From: Angiostrongylus vasorum
Lineage: Eukaryota > Nematoda > Chromadorea > Rhabditida > Metastrongylidae
DNA length: 64,000 nucleotides
Reading direction: 5' to 3'
Assembly: GCA_018806985.1 (NCBI GenBank)
Contig: JADANN010000032.1
Span: forward strand, 1,757,501 to 1,821,500
Both the position numbers and the translations under genes were made by a program. Of the stretch, positions 57,844-64,000 are shown one piece after another. How positions within the stretch are numbered: the stretch's first letter is position 1; each line of letters opens with the position of its first letter. The notes beneath the pieces are model-generated. The model was not told the DNA's origin. It worked only from the letters and a program-made list of their open reading frames with translations, and made no database searches.

Positions 57844-58124
57844 AAAAAAAGCTAAAGCTCTAGGCGTTTATCAATCCCCTGAGGGATGCGCCATGCATTC
57901 GACCTCATTAAGCATCGTTTAGAGGTGAGTGGATGGATATCTGGCCCGTACAATGACTCTCGGTGGTGTACCGATGTATAAAGTCATTGCTGTTATTCTC
58001 CCAGACAAGTCTGGGAACAATGTGCCGACACCGGAGCGATGGAAGGCTTGGTGGGCCGTGGGCCCTGGGATCGATTTCACATGTGTTGCAGGGCACCTCC
58101 GACGACTGCGCCGCACGAGTCATT
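57844..58124 (-). mobile_element. SINE family 1 copy with target duplication
   Basis: TTCACAGTCATA (57832-57843) and TTCACGGTCATA (58125-58136) differ at one base. Opposite in orientation to the neighbour at 57226, about 335 bases apart. Confidence 0.92.
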
Positions 58125-58416
58125 TTCACGGTCATATATAACAGCATGCGGAAGAGTTAGATAAATCGGGGTTATTAGAAACTGGAAGCCAATCCGATGA
58201 ATCTACCCTCATCTCAGGGCATATATAGGGCAAATCGTGATCATGTTTAACGCCCTCATTTTCTTGGTGACATAGTATCTCTAATATTCATCTCGAGAAC
58301 CTCGTATGAAATCATTATCACCGTAGCCAAAGGTGAAAGCTCGTCTGTTGTATTATTTCTCATGGCGAATTCATTTTCTTGTTTTTTGCTTGTTAAGGAA
58401 GCGTACAATTGAGAAG

Positions 58417-61308
58417 ATGGCCCAAGTTACAAGACAAATCATCCACTCAGCAAATGCTCCAGCAGCCTTAGGACCATACAGGTATGTACAACTCAGTTCA
58501 TAAGGTTCCTAACGATTTATGCAATTTTTTCTCTTATTTTGTTTGACCCGTCTTCACGTCTACTGTGCGGGTTCCAGCACCTCTCACATTCGATTCGTTT
58601 CCTCGCATCCATCATCCACGAAGATCTTCCAATTTTGCGTGTGGCTTCGGTTGCTGTTTGAGGATTTTCATTCCATCTTGAACGTCATAGTAGAATGCCA
58701 GTCGAGGCGATTTTCCTCGGAGTCCTGAAATAGCCAGGCAGGAGCGTTCCCAGTTGGATGGCAGAAAGTGGGCCTTTCCCGGACAAGTCCGGTGCCAATT
58801 TCCTGACCCCGAAGGAATGAGGGACTTGGGTGGCCCCGGCGCGGAATCGAACTAGCACCATGCTCGTGATGAGGATATCACTACCACTCTGCTATCCTCC
58901 TATGCAATTTTAGAGAACATTAGTTGTTTAAGGACGAGAAAATTTTTGCAACAATTCGCTTTATTCGTTATTTTTTAGAATACCTTGTACATTTAGGCAA
59001 TTTCCTTACTCTGTTGCTTGATTTCCATAAGTACCTTCATTTCAGCTGATTAGTTGCAGTTTCACATGAATTATGTTAATCGTTTGAAATAAGGATATTG
59101 CCTAAATGTATAAGGTGTTCTAAAAAGAGGTTAAAAACGATATTTCGCATATTCTTGGTACGCTAAGCTGTGCTACTTTTCCCTAATCCGTATTTACCAT
59201 TTACTCGCCTTTACCACTCATCCTCAAGTGATCATCAAGTGACTGGTACGACCACCAGTAAAGTGACCTTCAACACCTGTCATGTGCGAAATGGACAGTT
59301 TGTTCTGCTTATCCGATAGGCAAATACTATGCTGTTCGATCGTTGTGCGAATAGCTGACCATAGTTATCTTCCTGCTGTACGTTTGCATCACTGGAACCA
59401 AGTCATTGATAACCCCGTCGACCATTTGTCGTTAAGACGCGCGTCGTCTTTTCGGCTTAACAGACTTGCTACAGAGTGCTTTTGTTCTTGTTCTTTCTGC
59501 AACATCATCGCTTTCTTTTCGTCTCCATCTGAATAGCGTGTTAGGTGAAGTTGTCCGTTCGTTCCATCACCGTGGTCAAAAAAATTCCAAATGCACTTCA
59601 GTTAGTGAGGAATCGAGTCAGGAACTGAGTTAAGGATCGATTCAGAAAGTTGGGCATGGAGTCAGGTGTACTTTTTTTCTTAGCTGAATCAATGCTTGAC
59701 CTTTTACGAGCGATGTCGTCAATAAACCGAAGTGGTAAATGCTAAACATCGAATTTCACTGCGGTGTACCACGGTATATTTACTTCCGGTCTCACACGAC
59801 GTATTCGAGAGTGGCGCTAAATAGTTTGATATCCGAATGATGAGTTGGTGTTTGGGAAGGGGGGATAGCACAGTGGTAGTGATACCACTAATGACGAGCA
59901 TGGTGCTAGGGCGACCCTGCCGTAAGCTCATTAAACCTCCCATCCCTTCTGGGTCCAGAAATTGGTGCCAGACTTTTCTAGGAACTGCAATCCAAGTGGG
60001 ACTTCCCTAGCATGGTCTCCAGGGAGAATCGACTTGATCAGCATTCAACGACATACATAAAGAAGATAATCTTCAAGCAGCAGCATAACCCACTCGCGAG
60101 AAGTTCGAAGATCGTCGATGAATGGGTGGAAGTGAATCGAATGCAAGTTCTGGGGTTCGAATACTAGATGTGAAGAGGGTATTATTTCATTGACGCCGTA
60201 CAGCAGCGTAATTATGCAAGGCTTCCGTTACCGCATCAGTTTCAGCTGAATGGAACCTTTTCATGTCGTGGAAAATAGGACATTTTTTGTAGTGACATCT
60301 TTTTAACTCTCTTGACAATTCATTGGTTTTTATAATCGTTTGGATACTTTTACTTCCATTCAAACACTGCTCTGCTTTGCATAAGTGTCTCTCGCGTAGT
60401 AACTAGGCTATAATGATCTTCTGTCAAAAACATTGGAAATATTGCGATTGTTGTACTAAAAAGGATTTAAGGAGGCTAGAAAATGTTAGCTCTTTTTAGT
60501 CAAGCTGTCCGTGTCGACAACACAATTTACATCAGTGGATCCCTTGGTTTAGATCCAAAGACCGGAGAACTGAAACAGGGTATCAAAGAGCAAACTCACC
60601 AGTCGCTCAAAAATATTGGTGAGGTATTGAAGGCTGCCGGTGTTGGATATGGTAACGGTATGTTTCTCAAGTATTTTGCAAAATATGTTTGTTATTCTGC
60701 CATGCAATTTTTTGGTTCGATGAATTTACTGTTGTTTTTTGTTGACTAATAATGAGAACTTCAACCTCTCGAACGTCGACTGGCTTTAGCGTACACCAGT
60801 AAAGTTTCCGTTCGTTCCTATCGCCCTTTATCTTAGCTGTCTTTAACGAGAAAGTGACCAATGGTAGCTTATGTAACTTTGCGACAGTATAAGCTTCCTC
60901 TTAGATGGGCAGACGGATGGAAACACCTGTCGCCTTTCGTACTTAATTGATTTCTTGGCGTGGACTGAGTCCATGCATTACATTATATGCCATAGTTAGA
61001 TTTCCATGAAACATCTACTGGTGTGGTGATCGTTATGTTTTTCAGTGGTAAAAACAACGGTTCTGCTAGCCGATATCAATGATTTCACAACTGTTAATGA
61101 TATCTACAAAGACTACTTTACAACGAAGTTCCCGGCACGGGCCGCCTATCAGGTTGAAGTTGAAGTTTTTCTCTTTTTTCTTATCGGTACGACTTCATGG
61201 ATATCTTGTTAATTCTCCCTAAATGCTTTTAAGGTTGCTGTTCTTCCGAAACGTGCACTTGTAGAAATCGAAGCTGTAGCAACCGCAGGAGAGATTAAGG
61301 ACGTCTAA
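58417..61308 (+). CDS. RidA/UK114-family imine deaminase, four exons, 134 aa
   Basis: Hydrolyses reactive enamine/imine intermediates released by pyridoxal-phosphate enzymes; cytosolic or mitochondrial homotrimer. Exons 58417-58481, 60500-60657, 61046-61152 and 61234-61308, with all phases agreeing and a normal length. [20 protein letters not shown] at the start, then [40 protein letters not shown], and FPARAAYQ with Arg106 corresponding to the substrate-binding Arg of the family, followed by [13 protein letters not shown]. Nothing is missing. The 2-kb first intron is full of repeats (SINE family 2 twice, a MITE-like inverted repeat and RTE debris), so the gene survives around them. The sequence AAAATGTTAGCTC at exon 2 is intron, not an alternative start. 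Confidence 0.95.
58545..58905 (-). mobile_element. tRNA-derived SINE family 2 copy
   Basis: On the minus strand the head reads GATAGCAGAGTGGTAGTGAT (A-box) and GTGCTAGTTCGATTCCGCGC (a perfect GTTCGATTCC B-box). The body ends near 58560. Distinct from family 1 in head and body, though both contain a GGACTTGTCCGGGA-type block. Confidence 0.78.
58960..59145. mobile_element. MITE-like element with terminal inverted repeats
   Basis: AGAATACCTTGTACATTTAG and onward (58977-59008) and the reverse complement of 59091-59122 agree at about 28 of 32 bases, with weaker pairing extending outward. Interior AT-rich and non-coding. In RidA intron 1. Confidence 0.75.
59150..59860 (-). mobile_element. RTE lineage fragment
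   Basis: Minus-strand debris: [19 protein letters not shown] and [18 protein letters not shown] (RT catalytic block) around 59650-59820, then [16 protein letters not shown] near 59420 from the C-terminal segment. Several frameshifts; inside RidA intron 1. Confidence 0.6.
59862..60060 (+). mobile_element. SINE family 2 copy
   Basis: GGGGATAGCACAGTGGTAGTGATACC A-box region and a degraded B-box (GCTAGGGCGACCCTGCC), then AAATTGGTGCCAGACTTTTC. Opposite in orientation to the 58545 copy. Confidence 0.75.
60061..60499. other. RidA intron 1, last part
   Basis: No repeat or exon recognised before the TCTTTTTAG acceptor at 60499. Confidence 0.4.
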
Positions 61309-61614
61309 ATATAGAATAACAGTTTCCATTTAGCTGTTCAAAGTTTGGTATCTGTGAAAGTTTAAAATTCTTTTGTTTTGAATTTCGCCTTCGAAAGTAT
61401 TGTGCTTTCATGCTGGCTTGTTTTATTCAACATTTCCTTTGGTTGTACACATATTTCAAACGAGGAGTGTGTGATTTCTTGGGTGTAAAACATGATATTT
61501 TGATGTGATTGTACAGTATAAGATAAGACAGATAATAACAATTTTCGAAACTACAATACTGATCAGTGCAACAAGTAGTGCTGGAAGGTGCATTACTAGT
61601 TCTCTCGACTGTAA

Positions 61615-61878
61615 GGGAGCGTGTGGCGCAGTGGTCGGAGGCGCCCCGTGATACACACATGGATTGATCCCCGCTCCCTCCAAAGTTGTCAAATTGGCAC
61701 CAGACTTGCCTGGGAGGATAGCAGCTCCGGCTCGATACATCGGTAGGCCACCGCGAGTCATTGTAAAGGCCAGATATGCTTCCAATCACCTCCAAAGGAT
61801 GCTTAATGAAGTCGAATGCATGGGACGTCCATTAGGGACTGATCAACGCCGATAGTTTTATCCTTTTATTTTTTTAAT
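61615..61878 (+). mobile_element. SINE family 1 copy, internally shortened
   Basis: GGGAGCGTGTGGCGCAGTGGTCGG head, ATGGATTGATCCCCG B-box, CGATAGTTTTATCCTTTT end. About 20 bases shorter than usual between the B-box and the CAAATTGGCACCAG block. Lies about 300 bases downstream of the RidA stop. Confidence 0.87.
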
Positions 61879-62430
61879 AGTAGAATATAGCACTACTGTA
61901 GATGTTTAGGAACTACCTTTTTCATTTTCCTACAAAATCTGAAACCACTCGTAGAGAAATGAGCGCGCATTTGATTTCTGCAAACACTAACACGTGCCGA
62001 CTGAAGTAATCTGTTGCATAGGCTCTCGACCTTACAAACACAACTGCTGTCCTCAAAAAAAAAGGGCAAAATACTGGCACGACATCAGAAAGCTCCCCCC
62101 CGAATGGTCACGACACATACGAAGCCAACCTCGGCTCCATTTCGGTGTTTGAAATTTCGTAAATTGTTCCGCTGCTAGCGAGCGGACGCGCGTGCGTGCT
62201 ATCAGTATTCCACGAAATTCAAGCCCTCGTCGATTTTGCCGGAAAACTTCACCTTCAACTGTGTAGGGAATTCGTGAGGGATTTCGGCCTTTCTTGTGGG
62301 GTGGTGACATGGAAACAGTTCTTCTTTTCGTGGATTTTTGTTTGTTTTGAATTGATTCATTCCAGTGACACAAAAATGGGTCTTCTCTTGATAGGCGACA
62401 TTATGAATATAGTAATACATTGATTTAATA
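61879..62430. other. Stretch without a recognised feature
   Basis: Between two SINEs. A GC-rich block near 62170-62210 stands out. No exon seen. Confidence 0.35.
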
Positions 62431-62431
62431 A

Positions 62432-62628
62432 ATAAGAGGATTAAGCTTCCGGCGTTGATTAATCCATGAGGGATGCGCCATACATTCGACTTCATTAAGC
62501 ATCGTTTGCACGTGATTGAATGCATGTCCGGCCTTTACAATGAGTCGCGGTGGTCTACCGATGTATCGAGCCAATGCTGCTATCCTCAGAGACAAGTCTA
62601 GTACCAATATGCCGACCCCGGAGGGGCA
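62432..62628 (-). mobile_element. SINE family 1, 5'-truncated
   Basis: GGATTAAGCTTCCGGCGTTGATTAATCC at the left through TGCCGACCCCGGAGGGG at the right. The tRNA-like head is absent, as expected for incomplete reverse transcription. It directly abuts a SINE family 2 copy. Confidence 0.82.
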
Positions 62629-62629
62629 C

Positions 62630-62985
62630 TTAATTTAACATCTCCTTGCATCCACTATCCACGGAAGTCTTCGGATTTGGGTGTAAGTTCAGCTGCTACT
62701 TGAGGACTTGCTCTTTTTCATGAATATCGTTGATTGCTGGTCGACTAGATTCATGGAATTCTCGGATAGCACTGCTAGAGGCATTCCCAGTTCTTCATCA
62801 CAGACAGTCACTAGTATTTGTGGATCGGAGTGATCACTTCCCAGACAAGTCTGGTAATAGTTTCCCGACTACAGTCGGATGGAGGCCTTAGTTGGTCTGG
62901 CGCAGAGTCAAATCATGGCCTTTCGTGTGCTATTTGAAGGGTATCTCTACTAATGCTCTACCGTTGCTCCCTTTTTAAGAATATT
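62630..62985 (-). mobile_element. SINE family 2 copy
   Basis: Minus strand: GGAGCAACGGTAGAGCATTAG head and CATGATTTGACTCTGCGCC in the B-box position; body blocks (CCATCCGACTGTAGTCGGGA, CCAGACTTGTCTGGGAAG) match the 58545 copy. Confidence 0.7.
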
Positions 62986-62994
62986 TAGCGTCAA

Positions 62995-63430
62995 TTCTGT
63001 TCCGTATGAAGGTAATGATGGATAAAGTGGGGTTTCAATGGCATCGGTAAAATAAGCCTGACTGCGGTTAATGGTCGAATGTGTTATAGTGAGAATGAAG
63101 AACACGTTCATTTTTATCAGCGTTGATTTTCATGGTTACCTGACCAGCTGACGCATTGGTGGTCCTCATTTGTGACATTCTGTACGACTAAGTAGTCGAC
63201 GACTGTTCTCAAACGATTGACGTTAGAATGCTTTTGCATCTGCTTAGTCGGTCCCGATATCCCACCCATCTCTAACCTGTTTGATACTTTTCAGTACCAC
63301 CCTTTCGATAACACGTTGGTTAACACATTGTGATCATCGACTCCGCAAGCGTAGCGTCCAATTCTCCAGTGCGTACGTCAATGAAGACCCGCAGCTGTGA
63401 TTAGCAACTCGATTTAGTGCTAAATATCGA
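62995..63430 (-). mobile_element. Possible RTE C-terminal fragment
   Basis: Minus-strand translation in the 63250-63400 area gives VSNRLEMGG-type and GRYACGVDDH pieces that loosely resemble the end of RTE ORFs. Weak; could be unrelated. Confidence 0.3.
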
Positions 63431-63576
63431 TCTCCTTCTTACTTCGCAGCTCACATTCTTATTATCTAAAATTCTCCCGTATCATCAATGTTCCCGTATA
63501 TGATTCCCTATCCACCCTGATTGGAATCACTCCATCATCTTAAGTTAACATTACACATGTCCCTCTAGGCAGGATG

Positions 63577-63828
63577 CTAAGAAGAAATAAAATATTTATA
63601 TTCCACCAGTTTCTCATATTTAGGTTCCACTTTCGCACATAACAAACGACATTTATTACAACATTTACAAGGACAATATTCACAGATAGCTGAAATGACA
63701 GTAACAGAAGACAACAACTCCAACATTTGGTTGGCTAGCTGACGAACAAAAACCTTTCCATAGACTTCTACACATGAAGCATCTATGATTACGCACAATA
63801 AGAATGAAAGCAATAAAGAAATAAACAT
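63577..63828 (-). CDS. Candidate small secreted Cys-rich protein
   Basis: Predicted 83 residues from the second Met: a strong signal-peptide-like start (MFISLLLSFLLCVIIDASC), then VEVYGKVFVRQLANQ, then a cysteine cluster CEYCPCKCCNKCRLLC and a basic/aromatic end. VEVYGKVF at the mature N-terminus is reminiscent of transthyretin-like secreted nematode proteins, but the rest does not follow that family. A TCATTTCAG acceptor inside the frame (about 63695) means that the Cys-rich part could be a separate exon or that the frame is partly intronic. No family assigned. Confidence 0.35.
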   Translation of the reverse strand: MFISLLLSFLLCVIIDASCVEVYGKVFVRQLANQMLELLSSVTVISAICEYCPCKCCNKCRLLCAKVEPKYEKLVEYKYFISS

Positions 63829-64000
63829 CACAAGATATAAATATAACGATTAGAGCAAAATAATGGTCAGACTTCTCGTTTTTTCCGAAATTGAGGTACA
63901 AACATGACACTTTCATATATTATATTTGCATATATTCATATGCAGTGATGCAGCTGACGAAGTGATGAACATAGAAGTGGTAATCATGAGCGAAAACCTG
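63829..64000. other. Right edge of the window
   Basis: AT-rich sequence upstream of the small minus-strand ORF. No feature seen. Confidence 0.3.

Noticed and set aside
60483..60499. Alternative start MLALF for the RidA gene
   Set aside because: These bases are the end of intron 1; using the exon at 58417 gives the conserved family N-terminus with matching phase.

Overview
This is a window of nuclear DNA from a nematode, most likely a clade V strongylid of the hookworm type. That placement is inferred from short exons separated by introns ending in TTTCAG or TTTTAG, an Srv-like nematode chemoreceptor, nematode-like orthologues of housekeeping genes, and a heavy load of RTE-type LINEs and tRNA-derived SINEs. 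The species cannot be fixed from the sequence.

Layout: 1-3125 is two nested remnants of an RTE LINE on the minus strand. 3530-5600 is a decayed Penelope-like element (PLE) with GIY-YIG and YIDD motifs inside inverted terminal repeats. 6099-17635 is a plus-strand Srv-like 7TM chemoreceptor gene of six exons; its introns hold a (TG)n tract, several SINEs, a complete RTE insertion (10000-13339) with target-site duplication, another LINE fragment and a MITE-like element. A candidate peptide precursor follows at 17701-17874. 18500-24872 is repeats only, including a second RTE lineage (about 19080-20910) and a second complete RTE copy (21519-24859). 25721-30872 (minus) is a UBXN4/erasin orthologue. 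31134-34251 (plus) is a ZNF830-like zinc-finger gene. 34702-35453 (minus) is the 3' end of an unrecognised charged/proline-rich protein. 36039-39560 is a third long RTE copy. 40442-43182 (minus) is a protein with two NADAR-like domains. 43183-48900 is mainly short retroposons. 48904-51359 is ribosomal protein S3, followed by TAF12 (51941-54817) and a RidA/UK114 imine deaminase (58417-61308), all on plus. The right end holds SINE and LINE debris and a small candidate secreted protein (63577-63828, minus).

The host genes belong to different processes (ER-associated degradation, splicing/DNA repair, ADP-ribose chemistry, translation, transcription, metabolite repair, chemosensation) and do not form one pathway. 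What ties the window together is the mobile-element ecology: an RTE family that could supply the retrotransposition machinery, at least three short non-autonomous retroposon families with clear target-site duplications, and PLE terminal sequences carrying hammerhead-ribozyme-like cores at several separate loci. I found no CRISPR array, prokaryotic feature or complete autonomous element with an intact reading frame.
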